This document shows, piece after piece, positions 1 through 7,262 of a stretch of DNA of 27,680 bases (its first letter is position 1; each line of letters begins with the position of its first letter). The stretch comes from Acidobacteriota bacterium. GTDB lineage: Bacteria; Acidobacteriota; Vicinamibacteria; Vicinamibacterales; Vicinamibacteraceae. Both the position numbers and the translations under genes were made by a program. The stretch is taken from NCBI GenBank assembly GCA_023429845.1, contig JAEZCY010000194.1:1-27680 (forward strand), written 5' to 3'. Below the pieces are notes generated by a model that saw nothing but the letters and a program-made list of their open reading frames with translations, was not told the DNA's origin and ran no database searches.

Positions 1-476
1 GCCGGACCCTCGCCTACGTCGGCCGTCGCGGCGACGACTTCGACATCTACACGATGTCCGTCGATGGCGGTCCCGAGACGCGTCTCACGACGGCAGCCGG
101 CCTTGACGACGGCCCGGACTACACGCCCGACGGCCGCTGGATCTACTTCAACTCGGTCCGGACCGGCACGATGCGCATCTGGCGGATGCGGCCCGACGGC
201 AGCGGCCAGGAGCAGGTGACCTTCGACACGGCGTACGCCGACTGGTTCCCCCATCCCTCGCCGGACGGCAAGTGGCTGGTGTGGGTGTCGTTCGACGCCA
301 CCGTGGACGGCCATCCGCCTCACAAGGACGTGGTGCTCAGGATCCTGTCGCTCGAGGACCCGGAGGCCCGTCCGCGCGTGCTGTTCCCGCTGTTCGGTGG
401 CCAGGGCACGATCAACGTGCCGTCGTGGTCGCCGGACGGCACGCGGTTCGCGTTCGTGTCATACGCGCCATTTTGA
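1..476 (+). CDS. TolB/PD40 beta-propeller protein, C-terminal part (5' end outside window)
   Basis: The reading frame is open from base 3 and ends at TGA 474-476; its start lies upstream of the window. The roughly 157 visible residues hold at least three PD40 (WD40-like, TolB-type) blades, recognised by repeated 'PDG' turns with following aromatics: TPDGRWIYF, SPDGKWLVW and SPDGTRFAF. Such repeats build a beta-propeller. In acidobacteria they occur in secreted or periplasmic TolB-like proteins and in amidohydrolase or peptidase fusions, so the N-terminal domain and exact role cannot be told here. The last blade ends only a few residues before the stop, so this is probably the natural C-terminus. 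serA follows on the same strand 32 bp later. Confidence 0.85.
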   Translation, partial: RTLAYVGRRGDDFDIYTMSVDGGPETRLTTAAGLDDGPDYTPDGRWIYFNSVRTGTMRIWRMRPDGSGQEQVTFDTAYADWFPHPSPDGKWLVWVSFDATVDGHPPHKDVVLRILSLEDPEARPRVLFPLFGGQGTINVPSWSPDGTRFAFVSYAPF

Positions 477-502
477 CAAGGCCTGCCACGGCAAGCGACG
501 AT
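473..502 (+). promoter_or_regulatory. Possible serA promoter
   Basis: A perfect -35 hexamer TTGACA (473-478) overlaps the stop codon of the upstream gene. It is followed after 18 bp by GACGAT (497-502), a weak -10 with 3 of 6 consensus bases. Initiation about 7 bases after the -10 would fall on the serA ATG at 509, giving a leaderless transcript; no Shine-Dalgarno is visible before that ATG. The weak -10 keeps confidence low. Confidence 0.3.
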
Positions 503-508
503 CTCCGG

Positions 509-1765
509 ATGGCTGTGGCGCCCGCGTCCTCGCAGACTTCGTTCGACAAGTCCCTGATCAAGGTGGTGCTGCTGGAGAACGTCCACCTGAGCGCGGTCGA
601 GGCGCTGCGCGCGGACGGGTACACCAACGTTCACCAGCACGAACGCGCCCTCGACGGACCCGCGCTGAAGCAGGCGATTGCCGACGCGCACATCCTGGGC
701 ATCCGTTCGCGCACGCAACTGACCGCCGACGTGCTCGCCGCGGCGCCGAAGCTGATGGCCATCGGCGCGTTCTGCATCGGCACCAACCAGGTCGAGCTTG
801 CCGCCGCCGAGCGGCTTGGTCTGCCGGTCTTCAATGCGCCGTTCTCCAACACCCGTAGCGTGGCGGAGCTCGTGGTCGCCGAGATCGTCATGCTGCTGCG
901 TGGCGTGCCGCGCCGCAATGCGCGCGCGCACCGCGGCGAGTGGGACAAGTCTCCGGCGGGCTCCTTCGAAGTGCGTGGCAAGACGCTCGGCATCGTCGGA
1001 TACGGCCACATCGGCACGCAGGTCGGCGTGCTTGCCGAGGCGCTCGGCATGCGGGTCGTGTTCTACGACATCGTCACCAAGCTGGCGCTCGGCAACGCGA
1101 CGGCGTTGCGGTCGCTCGAGTCGCTGCTCGGAAGCGCCGATGTGGTGACCCTGCACGTGCCCGAGACGCCGCAGACGCAGGGGATGATTTCGGCGCAGCA
1201 GTTGCGGCTGATGAAGCCGGGCGCGCACCTGATCAACGCCTCCCGCGGGACCGTGGTGGACGTGGATGCGCTGGCGGCAGCGCTCGGCGAAGGGCATCTC
1301 GGCGGGGCCGCGCTCGACGTGTTTCCTCAGGAGCCCGAGTCGAACACGCAGGAATTCCTCTCGCCGCTGCGTGGCCTCGACAACGTGATCCTCACGCCGC
1401 ACATCGGCGGCAGCACCGCGGAGGCGCAGGAAGCGATCGGCGTCGAAGTCGCAGAGAAGCTCCTGACCTACAGCAACAACGGGTCGACGCTGTCGGCCGT
1501 GAATTTCCCGGAGGTGGCGCTGCCCGGCCATCCCGGGAAGCACCGGCTCCTCCACATCCACCACAACCGGCCCGGCATGCTGTCACGGGTCAACGACGTC
1601 TTTTCCGGCCATCGGGTGAACGTCGCCGCGCAGTACCTGCAGACCAATCCGCGCATCGGCTACGTGGTGATCGACGTGGACGCGGAACCGGATGCCGACA
1701 CGCCCGCGCTGCGCCGCGAGCTGGCGGCGCTCGACGGCACGATCAAGGCGCGGCTGTTGTACTGA
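509..1765 (+). CDS. serA: D-3-phosphoglycerate dehydrogenase
   Basis: Catalyses NAD-dependent oxidation of 3-phosphoglycerate to 3-phosphohydroxypyruvate, the first step of serine synthesis, in the cytoplasm. The 418-residue product closely matches the E. coli-type SerA (about 410 aa) along its whole length. It has the FCIGTNQV and FNAPFSNTRSVAEL substrate-domain segments, the NAD-binding loop GYGHIG (164-169), and the catalytic triad Arg246 (ASRGTVVD), Glu275 (FPQEP) and His298 (TPHIGG). A C-terminal ACT domain begins near residue 345 with HHNRPG (351-356), the counterpart of the serine-binding HENRPG, so feedback inhibition by serine is likely. ATG 509 is chosen because the residues after it align with the E. 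coli N-terminus; the frame is open further upstream but overlaps the preceding gene. It converges on the cytochrome gene, whose stop lies 4 bp beyond. Confidence 0.96.
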   Translation: MAVAPASSQTSFDKSLIKVVLLENVHLSAVEALRADGYTNVHQHERALDGPALKQAIADAHILGIRSRTQLTADVLAAAPKLMAIGAFCIGTNQVELAAAERLGLPVFNAPFSNTRSVAELVVAEIVMLLRGVPRRNARAHRGEWDKSPAGSFEVRGKTLGIVGYGHIGTQVGVLAEALGMRVVFYDIVTKLALGNATALRSLESLLGSADVVTLHVPETPQTQGMISAQQLRLMKPGAHLINASRGTVVDVDALAAALGEGHLGGAALDVFPQEPESNTQEFLSPLRGLDNVILTPHIGGSTAEAQEAIGVEVAEKLLTYSNNGSTLSAVNFPEVALPGHPGKHRLLHIHHNRPGMLSRVNDVFSGHRVNVAAQYLQTNPRIGYVVIDVDAEPDADTPALRRELAALDGTIKARLLY

Positions 1766-1769
1766 GGGC

Positions 1770-2513
1770 CTAATGTCGGCCGGGCCCGGCGTGTGTGGCT
1801 GCGCTGCCGTGGCAGGCGCCGCACGTGGCCAGCATGCGGCCGTACTCAGCTTCGCGATCGCGGGTGCGGTCGGCCTGGGCGGCACGCCCGACGAGCTCCG
1901 CGAGCTGCGCCTCCGCGCGGGTCATCTGCGTCCGCAAGCGCCGCGGTGCGTCGGCGAGATCGAACGACTGTCCGGCGAGCATCCTCACTCCTTCCTCCCA
2001 CGACGCGTTGGACGGCCCCACGAGCCCCTCGACGAGGGCGTCGGTGCCACGCTGGTGCATGAGCATGTGTCCGACGAGTCCGCCGACCACCGGCTCCGGG
2101 GTGATGGGGACGGCCGCACGCACGTTCATCGCCCGGTGACACTGTCCGCACGTTCCGAGGATCAGCGCGGTGGCGTGCGCCGCATCCTCCAGCGTTTTCG
2201 CCGTTGCCGCGCCCTGGGCCAGTTGGGTGACCCGACCCTGGAAGGCCTCGGCGCCTGGTGGCATCGCCACGGTGGGGCTGTCGTGGGCGAGGGTAGCTGC
2301 CTCGACCCGTGCGGCGTCCAGGTGGCCGCGCATCACCGCATCGTGCAGCTGGAGTGCCTTGTCGAAGTGCACGCGCATGTACGCGGCGCGCATCGGACTC
2401 TGCCGACTGGGAGCAGGCGACTGCGCCGCGGTGTGCACGGCCGCTGCGACCAGGAACACCGTCGCGACTGCGGGCAGCCACGGGCCGTCGAATCGACGCA
2501 TGCGGTGGTACAT
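1770..2513 (-). CDS. Secreted dihaem c-type cytochrome, unknown role
   Basis: The 247-residue product has an N-terminal signal peptide (hydrophobic 12-30, likely cleavage after AAQ/AQS) and two CXXCH haem sites, CGQCH (122-126) and CGACH (231-235). It therefore should be exported and carry two covalent haems in the periplasm. Each site sits near the end of a roughly 100-residue, largely helical, Ala/Arg-rich half, so the protein may be an internally duplicated cytochrome. I do not recognise a named family. ATG 2513 is supported by an AGGAGG Shine-Dalgarno 6 bp upstream; the second Met (residue 5) lacks such spacing. It lies 160 bp downstream of the methyltransferase gene on the same strand and may be its own unit. 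Electron partners are not visible. Confidence 0.85.
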   Translation of the reverse strand: MYHRMRRFDGPWLPAVATVFLVAAAVHTAAQSPAPSRQSPMRAAYMRVHFDKALQLHDAVMRGHLDAARVEAATLAHDSPTVAMPPGAEAFQGRVTQLAQGAATAKTLEDAAHATALILGTCGQCHRAMNVRAAVPITPEPVVGGLVGHMLMHQRGTDALVEGLVGPSNASWEEGVRMLAGQSFDLADAPRRLRTQMTRAEAQLAELVGRAAQADRTRDREAEYGRMLATCGACHGSAATHAGPGRH

Positions 2514-2514
2514 C

Positions 2515-2524
2515 GGAGGCCTCC
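2515..2524 (-). promoter_or_regulatory. Shine-Dalgarno of the dihaem cytochrome inside a palindrome
   Basis: Upstream of the ATG the minus strand reads AGGAGGCCTCCG. GGAGGCCTCC is a perfect 10-base palindrome that contains the whole GGAGG ribosome-binding core. In RNA the arms are too close for a stable hairpin, but intermolecular or partial pairing could occlude the site. The SD itself is clear and fixes the start. Confidence 0.5.
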
Positions 2525-2673
2525 TGAGCCGTTCGCTGCATCTCGTGTGCCGCCGAGCCTCGGCCCGGATCGGCCCGCACAGGCGGGTCGGCGGTGCGCA
2601 GGCGGAGTGCGACGCCGCTTGGGTGGGGAGTTCCGCCGTGACCTCGCGGGAAACTCCGCACCGGCCGACGCTG

Positions 2674-3351
2674 TCAGGCGCCCGTCTTGGGCAGCGCGCG
2701 GTAGATCAGGTGCCGTGCGCCACGCTTGCCGTGGCCGCGGACGCGCTCGAGCGTGACGGCGAATCCGAGGGACTCGAGCCGTCGTGCGAACCGCCGATCC
2801 TCCCACGCGGACCACACGGCGAGCACGCCCCCCGGACGCAGCGCCTGCCTGATGGAGTAGAGCCCGGCGCGGCTGTAGAGGGCGTCGTTGCCCTCGGCGG
2901 CGAACTCCGCCGGGCCGTTGTCGACGTCCAGCAGGATGGCGTCGAATCCCTCCGGTGACGTGCGTACGACGTGCAGGGCGTCGCCGATCTCGACCCGCAC
3001 GCGCGGGTCCCGCAACGGGTGTCCCGCAAGGTGCGCGAGCACTCCCTCGTTCCAGGCCTGCACCTCGGGCACGAGTTCGGCGACGACGATGGTCGCGTCC
3101 AGGGGGAGCACGTCCAGCGCGGCACGCACGGTGAACCCCATGCCGAGGCCGCCGATCAGCACGCGCGTCGCACGACGGGATGTGAGATGGCGGCAACCGA
3201 TCGTGGCCAGCGCCTGCTCGGAGCCGTTGATCGTGCTTGGCATCAGGCTGCGGCCGTCGGCGAGGAGCAGGAACTCATGGCCGCGGCGGCGCAGAGTGAG
3301 TCGCGTGCCGTCCGGCGTGGCGGCCTCGCCGATGGTTTCCCACGGGATCAT
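2674..3351 (-). CDS. Spermidine-synthase-like class I methyltransferase-fold protein
   Basis: The 225-residue product has a class I SAM-binding fold: motif I LIGGLGMGFT (65-74), acidic residue Glu92 closing strand 2 (VVAELVPEV), GDAL (123-126), and the strand-4 segment FDAILLDVDNGP (136-147). A short N-terminal beta region (1-60) precedes it. This is the layout of the small proteins annotated as spermidine synthase or SpeE-like. True SpeE is about 280 aa with a larger N-terminal domain, so polyamine synthesis is not assured and the substrate is unknown. The ATG at 3351 overlaps the stop of the AAA ATPase as ATGA (4-bp overlap), which implies translational coupling. The frame stays open far upstream inside the ATPase gene, but that extension is Arg-rich out-of-frame sequence. 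Confidence 0.85.
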   Translation of the reverse strand: MIPWETIGEAATPDGTRLTLRRRGHEFLLLADGRSLMPSTINGSEQALATIGCRHLTSRRATRVLIGGLGMGFTVRAALDVLPLDATIVVAELVPEVQAWNEGVLAHLAGHPLRDPRVRVEIGDALHVVRTSPEGFDAILLDVDNGPAEFAAEGNDALYSRAGLYSIRQALRPGGVLAVWSAWEDRRFARRLESLGFAVTLERVRGHGKRGARHLIYRALPKTGA

Positions 3352-4433
3352 CGGAGCACCGCCATCACGATCGCGATGATCGCCAGGATCAGGCTCGTTC
3401 CACCCGCGACCAGCGCGAGGAGCGTCTGTCGTGCAACCGACGCCTGGACGTCCTGCATGCCGGCCAGCACGCGGCTCGCGGCGTCGGGAGCGGAGCCGTC
3501 GCTGCGGGCGGCCACGGAACCCGGCGCGTCGAAGAGCGATTGCTGCATCACCCGTGTGCCCGCGAGTACGTCGCGCATGCCCTGCTCGAAGTGTCGCTGG
3601 TGGATGCGCTTCTCGTCGTCCGGACCCGGTTCGGCGGCCGCCGAGAGCGCTGCCTTGAAGACGGCATTCCGGATGCTGCCGCCGCTGACGTCGAACTGTT
3701 CGGCCAGCGCCGCGAAGTCCACGTCGTCGGCGAGCGGCGTGCGCGTCGGGTGGATCTGCACACGCCAGATTTGTTCGCGCTCGGGCGCTCCGGGCATCTC
3801 GAAAAGCACGTGCGTCCGGATGCGGCGTTCGAAGGCGGGATCGAAATTCGACGCGAGGTTCGTGGCAAAGATCACCACGCCGTTGAAGGTGTCGAGTTCC
3901 TGCAGGAGCACGTTGACGACGGCGTTCGCTTCGCGCGTCGCACCCGGGTCCTGCAGCGTGGAGCGCCGCGAGGCTATCGCATCGGCCTCGTCGAAGAACA
4001 GCACCGCATGCTCCTCGCGGGCGCGGCGAAACACCGCTGACACGTTCTTGGGCGTCTCGCCCATCCACATGGACTCGAGTTCGCTGTAGCGCACCACGAG
4101 CAGCCGGCGGCCGATGGCATGGGCCAACGCTTCGGCGCAGATGGTCTTGCCCGTGCCTGACGGTCCGGCGAAGTTGAACGTGAGCCCGAGCCCGGTGGGG
4201 TGACGCTCACCCAGCCCCCATTGCCGGAAGATCAGGTCGTAGCTCGTGAGCTGCCCGAGCGCCTCCGAGAGGGCGCGGTGCGTGGCCGCCGGGAGGATGA
4301 CGTCGCGAAAGGTGCGGCGCGGCACGATCGAGTCGACCGTCTTGCGCGCGTCGGCCTGGCCGGTGAGGAAGCTGAGCAGGGGAGGAGGGGCCACCCTCAC
4401 CATTGTGCCCCGATCGCCGTCATCGAAGCCCAT
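3348..4433 (-). CDS. AAA+ ATPase with C-terminal transmembrane anchor
   Basis: The 361-residue product carries one classic AAA+ module: Walker A GPSGTGKT (90-97), an aromatic pore-loop candidate SMWMGE (121-126), Walker B LFFDEAD (145-151), sensor 1 Asn192 (ATN) and arginine-finger region FERRIR (201-206). The lid helix carries GGSIRN (251-256). It most resembles the FtsH/Msp1/Cdc48 'classic' clade. Residues about 338-360 form one strongly hydrophobic segment at the extreme C-terminus, so the ATPase would be tail-anchored with its catalytic domain in the cytoplasm. No protease domain is present. A likely job is unfolding or extracting membrane or ribosome-associated proteins, but the client is unknown. 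ATG 4433 has AGGA 10 bp upstream; Met11 (4403) is a possible alternative. It overlaps the downstream methyltransferase by 4 bp. Confidence 0.88.
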   Translation of the reverse strand: MGFDDGDRGTMVRVAPPPLLSFLTGQADARKTVDSIVPRRTFRDVILPAATHRALSEALGQLTSYDLIFRQWGLGERHPTGLGLTFNFAGPSGTGKTICAEALAHAIGRRLLVVRYSELESMWMGETPKNVSAVFRRAREEHAVLFFDEADAIASRRSTLQDPGATREANAVVNVLLQELDTFNGVVIFATNLASNFDPAFERRIRTHVLFEMPGAPEREQIWRVQIHPTRTPLADDVDFAALAEQFDVSGGSIRNAVFKAALSAAAEPGPDDEKRIHQRHFEQGMRDVLAGTRVMQQSLFDAPGSVAARSDGSAPDAASRVLAGMQDVQASVARQTLLALVAGGTSLILAIIAIVMAVLR

Positions 4434-4479
4434 GCGTCAACATTCCTGCACGTGCACGGGCGACCAGTGCCGTTGCCGA

Positions 4480-4495
4480 GCCGCTGAAAAGCGGC
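4480..4495 (+). other. Perfect stem-loop with GAAA tetraloop upstream of the SDR gene
   Basis: GCCGCT (4480-4485), loop GAAA (4486-4489) and AGCGGC (4490-4495) form a six-base-pair stem closed by a GNRA-type tetraloop. It lies in the 117-bp divergent gap, 55 bp before the SDR start. It could be part of the SDR mRNA leader; no U-tract follows, so it is unlikely to be a terminator. A separate 10-bp palindrome TGCACGTGCA is at 4447-4456, close to the AAA ATPase start, and may be an operator. Confidence 0.4.
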
Positions 4496-4550
4496 GCGTT
4501 CCCTGCAGGTCTCACGGTGAATCGCACCACCATCGAGGAGAAGCAGGCAG

Positions 4551-5594
4551 ATGAACGTACGGCTCAAGAACGTCGGGGAGCAGGTGATGGTCATCACGGG
4601 CGCGTCCAGCGGTATCGGACTCGCGACGGCACGAATGGCGGCGCGGCAGGGGACGCGGCTCGTGCTGGCGGCGCGAAGCGCGGACGACCTCGCGCAACTG
4701 GTCGCCGAACTGTCGGCGCAGGGGTGCCATGCCGTCAGTGTCGAGGCGGACGTCGCCGAAGAGGCAGATGTCCGGCGCATCGCTGACGTGGCTCGGGAGC
4801 GGTTCGGCGGGTTCGACACCTGGGTCAACAACGCGGGCGTCTCGGTCTATGGCAAGTGCGTCGATGTACCCGTGGCCGACATGCGTCGGCTTTTCGAGAC
4901 CAACGTCTGGGGCGTCATCCATGGGTCGAGGGTGGCGTGCGAGCACCTCGTCAGGCACGGCGGCGCCCTCATCAACATCGGGAGCGAAGTGTCGGACAAG
5001 GCCGTGCCGCTGCAGGGCGCGTACTCGGCGTCCAAGCACGCGGTCAAAGGCTGGACCGACGCGCTGCGGATGGAACTCGAGCAGGACGGCGCGCCCGTAT
5101 CGGTGACGCTCGTCAAGCCGGGGCCGATAGACACACCGTATACGCAACACGCCCGCAACTACCTCGAGGACGAGCCCACCCACGCGCCGCCGGTGTACTC
5201 GCCCGACTCGGTCGCGGAGGCCATCCTCTACGCGGCGCAGACGCCTGTGCGGGATCTCTTCGTTGGCGGTGGCGCGCGGATGGTCGCCGCCATGGCAGGC
5301 TGGGCTCCACGCCTGACCGACCGCGTCGTCGGTCGCATGGTCAGTAGCGGGACCCACAGCGGGCGGCCGCGCACCAGCGGCGATGCGCTTTACACGAGGG
5401 GGGGCGGCCTCCGTGAACGCGGCGACTACGAGGGACTCGTGCGGCGCAGCCTGTACACCACGGCGGCGACGCACCCCATGGCCGCGGGCGCCGTGGCACT
5501 GGGCGCCACGTTGTTGCTCGGCACGCTGCTCAGCGGCGGCGGTGATGCCGTCCGCGGCCGTACCTCCCGGCACGATCGCCCGTCACCGCAGTGA
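4551..5594 (+). CDS. SDR-family oxidoreductase with hydrophobic C-terminal extension
   Basis: The 347-residue product is a classical short-chain dehydrogenase/reductase over residues 11-250. It has cofactor motif TGASSGIG (16-23), NNAG (93-96), structural Asn118, and catalytic Ser145, Tyr158 and Lys162 (YSASK), followed by PGPIDTP (190-196). Arg42 after strand 2 (LAARS) suggests NADP(H) preference. The normal SDR core is about 250 aa; the extra 100 residues contain an Arg-rich linker and one hydrophobic segment (about 310-327) with a charged tail, suggesting membrane association. The substrate cannot be told. ATG 4551 has a purine-rich GGAGAAG stretch upstream at good distance. It is divergent from the AAA ATPase gene, and a strong stem-loop follows its stop. 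Confidence 0.9.
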   Translation: MNVRLKNVGEQVMVITGASSGIGLATARMAARQGTRLVLAARSADDLAQLVAELSAQGCHAVSVEADVAEEADVRRIADVARERFGGFDTWVNNAGVSVYGKCVDVPVADMRRLFETNVWGVIHGSRVACEHLVRHGGALINIGSEVSDKAVPLQGAYSASKHAVKGWTDALRMELEQDGAPVSVTLVKPGPIDTPYTQHARNYLEDEPTHAPPVYSPDSVAEAILYAAQTPVRDLFVGGGARMVAAMAGWAPRLTDRVVGRMVSSGTHSGRPRTSGDALYTRGGGLRERGDYEGLVRRSLYTTAATHPMAAGAVALGATLLLGTLLSGGGDAVRGRTSRHDRPSPQ

Positions 5595-5607
5595 AAGCCG
5601 CCCTGGG

Positions 5608-5628
5608 GCCGGAGGCCCGCCCTCCGGC
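5608..5628 (+). terminator. Strong stem-loop after the SDR gene
   Basis: GCCGGAGG (5608-5615), loop CCCGC and CCTCCGGC (5621-5628) form a perfect 8-bp GC stem starting 14 bp after the SDR stop codon. It lacks a T-run, as is common for terminator-like hairpins in GC-rich genomes, so termination is inferred from position. Confidence 0.4.
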
Positions 5629-5653
5629 GCCCGCCGCTGGCCGCCATCCCGTT

Positions 5654-5662
5654 TGGTATAGT
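5654..5662 (+). promoter_or_regulatory. Extended -10 promoter for the DUF1080 gene
   Basis: TGG followed by TATAGT (5657-5662) fits the extended -10 form TGnTATAAT with one mismatch. No good -35 is present at 17 bp, which extended -10 promoters tolerate. Initiation near 5669 would leave only about 5 bases before the ATG at 5674; there is no Shine-Dalgarno. Confidence 0.4.
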
Positions 5663-5673
5663 CGCGCCACACC

Positions 5674-6474
5674 ATGACGAACCGATGTTCTGCCCCCGCG
5701 GCGTGCCTGCTGGCGATGCTGCTCGTTGCTCCCCTCGCTGCGCAGCAGGGCCAAACGCCGGCGAGCCCCAAGCCGAACCCGAAGGACACGGAGGTCTGGG
5801 AACCGGAGCCGACGGTGGTCACGCCTGGCGCCACCGATGCCGCGGCGCCATCGGACGCCATTGCCCTGTTCGACGGCAAGAATCTCGATGAGTGGGTGAA
5901 CGTGAAAGGAGGCGGCCCCGCGACGTGGACGGTGTCCGATGGCGTCATGACGGTGCACAAGCCATCGGGCAACATCCAGACGAAGCGGTCCTTCACGAAC
6001 TACCAGCTGCACATCGAGTGGCGCATCCCCGCCAACATCACGGGCAAGGACCAGGGCCGGGGCAACAGCGGCCTGTTCCTCGCCTCGATCGGCGGCGGCG
6101 ACGGTGGATACGAACTCCAGATCCTCGACTCCTACCAGAACCGGACGTACTCCAACGGCCAGGCGGGCAGCATCTACAAGCAGACGATGCCGCTCGTCAA
6201 CGCGATGCGCAAGCCCGGCGAGTGGAACACGTACGACGTCGTCTGGACCGCGCCGACGTTCAACGCCGACGGGTCGCTGAAGTCGCCGGCATACGTGACC
6301 GCGTTCCACAACGGCGTGCTGATCCACAACCATCTCGAACTGCAGGGCGAGACGCTGTACATCGGCAAGCCCACCTACAAGGCGCACGGAGCGACGCCGA
6401 TCAAGCTGCAGTCGCACGGCGACCCGAGCGAGCCCATCAGTTTCCGCAACATCTGGGTTCGCGAGATGAAGTAG
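5674..6474 (+). CDS. Secreted DUF1080 (3-keto-disaccharide hydrolase-like) protein
   Basis: The 266-residue product starts with a signal peptide (hydrophobic 9-23, cleavage near PLAA/QQ) and a Pro-rich linker. It then carries one DUF1080 domain from about residue 62 (ALFDGKNLDEWV) to the end. Typical family segments are present: the N-terminal FDGK.L..W block, the central GRGNSGLFLA and YELQILDSY strands, GEWNTYDVVW, and the closing PISFRNIWVREMK. DUF1080 is a concanavalin-like jelly roll; characterised members act on 3-keto-glycosides, and many are abundant in acidobacteria and Bacteroidetes. The exact sugar is unknown. ATG 5674 precedes a good signal peptide. It is a single gene, converging with the ABC permease across a hairpin. 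Confidence 0.92.
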   Translation: MTNRCSAPAACLLAMLLVAPLAAQQGQTPASPKPNPKDTEVWEPEPTVVTPGATDAAAPSDAIALFDGKNLDEWVNVKGGGPATWTVSDGVMTVHKPSGNIQTKRSFTNYQLHIEWRIPANITGKDQGRGNSGLFLASIGGGDGGYELQILDSYQNRTYSNGQAGSIYKQTMPLVNAMRKPGEWNTYDVVWTAPTFNADGSLKSPAYVTAFHNGVLIHNHLELQGETLYIGKPTYKAHGATPIKLQSHGDPSEPISFRNIWVREMK

Positions 6475-6487
6475 GCTGCCGTCGGTC

Positions 6488-6511
6488 GGCCCCGTCGCAC
6501 GAGGCGGGGCC
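6488..6511. terminator. Hairpin between convergent genes
   Basis: GGCCCCG (6488-6494) and CGGGGCC (6505-6511) form a perfect 7-bp stem with a 10-base loop. It fills the 37-bp gap between the DUF1080 gene and the stop codon of the ABC permease. Its position suits a bidirectional terminator; neither strand has a T-run. Confidence 0.45.
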
Positions 6512-7252
6512 TCACTCCCAGCGAAACACCCGTCCAGCCACCACGGTCAGCCCCGCGAACATCAGGGACAGCACGGCGATCTCCATGCCGTGGGCCAGCC
6601 AGCCCTCGCCGCGCCATACGCCCCGCAGCAGCGACACCGCATACGTCAGTGGGACGATGCGGGCCACGGCCTGCGCTGGCTCGGGCATCCGCTCGACCGC
6701 CACGAACAGCCCCGAGAGCCCGAGCATCGCGTAGACGACCAGCGTCGCGAGTGGCTGCGCGAACCTCGCTGTCGGCACCACGCTGGCCACGACGAAGCCG
6801 ACCGACAGCAGGCACAGCGTCGTGAAGAGCAGCGCGACGGCAAACGACAGCAGGGGCGCGTCGCCGGCCGGTCCGAACGAGCGGACGCCGACCGCCACGA
6901 GCAAGCCGAGCGAGACCGCCGTGAAGATCAGCTTCACGAGCACGTGCGCCAGCAGGATCGTCGTCGAACGCAGCGGTGTGGCGCGGAGCCGCTTGAGGAT
7001 GCCGCCCTCGCGATAGATCGCGATGACCGAGACGAGCGACACCATGGCGCCCATGGCGACCATGACGGCCGCAAACACCGGCAGGTCGCCCGCGAGCAGG
7101 GCCGGCACGGCGCGCGGATTCGAGGCCCGCGCGCCGATGCGGCCGAGGACCACGAAGAGCAGCACGGGCAGTCCGATCGTGCCGATCACGCCCAGCGGCT
7201 CGCGAAGGAAGATCTTGATCTCGAGCCAGGTAAGCGTCAGGAGTCCGCGCAC
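6512..7252 (-). CDS. ABC-2 type transporter permease
   Basis: The 246-residue product is an integral membrane protein with about six hydrophobic segments (roughly 20-40, 55-80, 105-130, 140-165, 170-192 and 222-242). A cytoplasmic loop, YREGGILKRLRATPL, is the conserved signature of ABC-2/DrrB-NodJ permeases. It should pair with the ATPase encoded just upstream to form an exporter of drugs, lipids or glycoconjugates. The start is GTG 7252, 10 bp after the ATPase stop. A GAGG Shine-Dalgarno begins inside that TGA stop, 8 bp from the GTG, so the two are co-translated. The frame is open further upstream inside the ATPase gene, but that part is a shadow. Confidence 0.93.
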   Translation of the reverse strand: MRGLLTLTWLEIKIFLREPLGVIGTIGLPVLLFVVLGRIGARASNPRAVPALLAGDLPVFAAVMVAMGAMVSLVSVIAIYREGGILKRLRATPLRSTTILLAHVLVKLIFTAVSLGLLVAVGVRSFGPAGDAPLLSFAVALLFTTLCLLSVGFVVASVVPTARFAQPLATLVVYAMLGLSGLFVAVERMPEPAQAVARIVPLTYAVSLLRGVWRGEGWLAHGMEIAVLSLMFAGLTVVAGRVFRWE

Positions 7253-7262
7253 GTCGGCAGCC

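Noticed and set aside
320..1564. 414-residue open frame antisense to serA
   Set aside because: Arg/His-rich product with no domain, directly opposite a highly conserved enzyme; a GC-rich shadow frame.
1779..1790. GCCGGGCCCGGC palindrome as a terminator between serA and the cytochrome
   Set aside because: It lies within the cytochrome C-terminal codons and lacks a T-run; a role is possible but not supported enough to list.
3352..4068. N-terminal extension of the methyltransferase frame inside the AAA ATPase gene
   Set aside because: The extension is Arg-rich shadow sequence; the ATGA overlap start gives the family-length protein.
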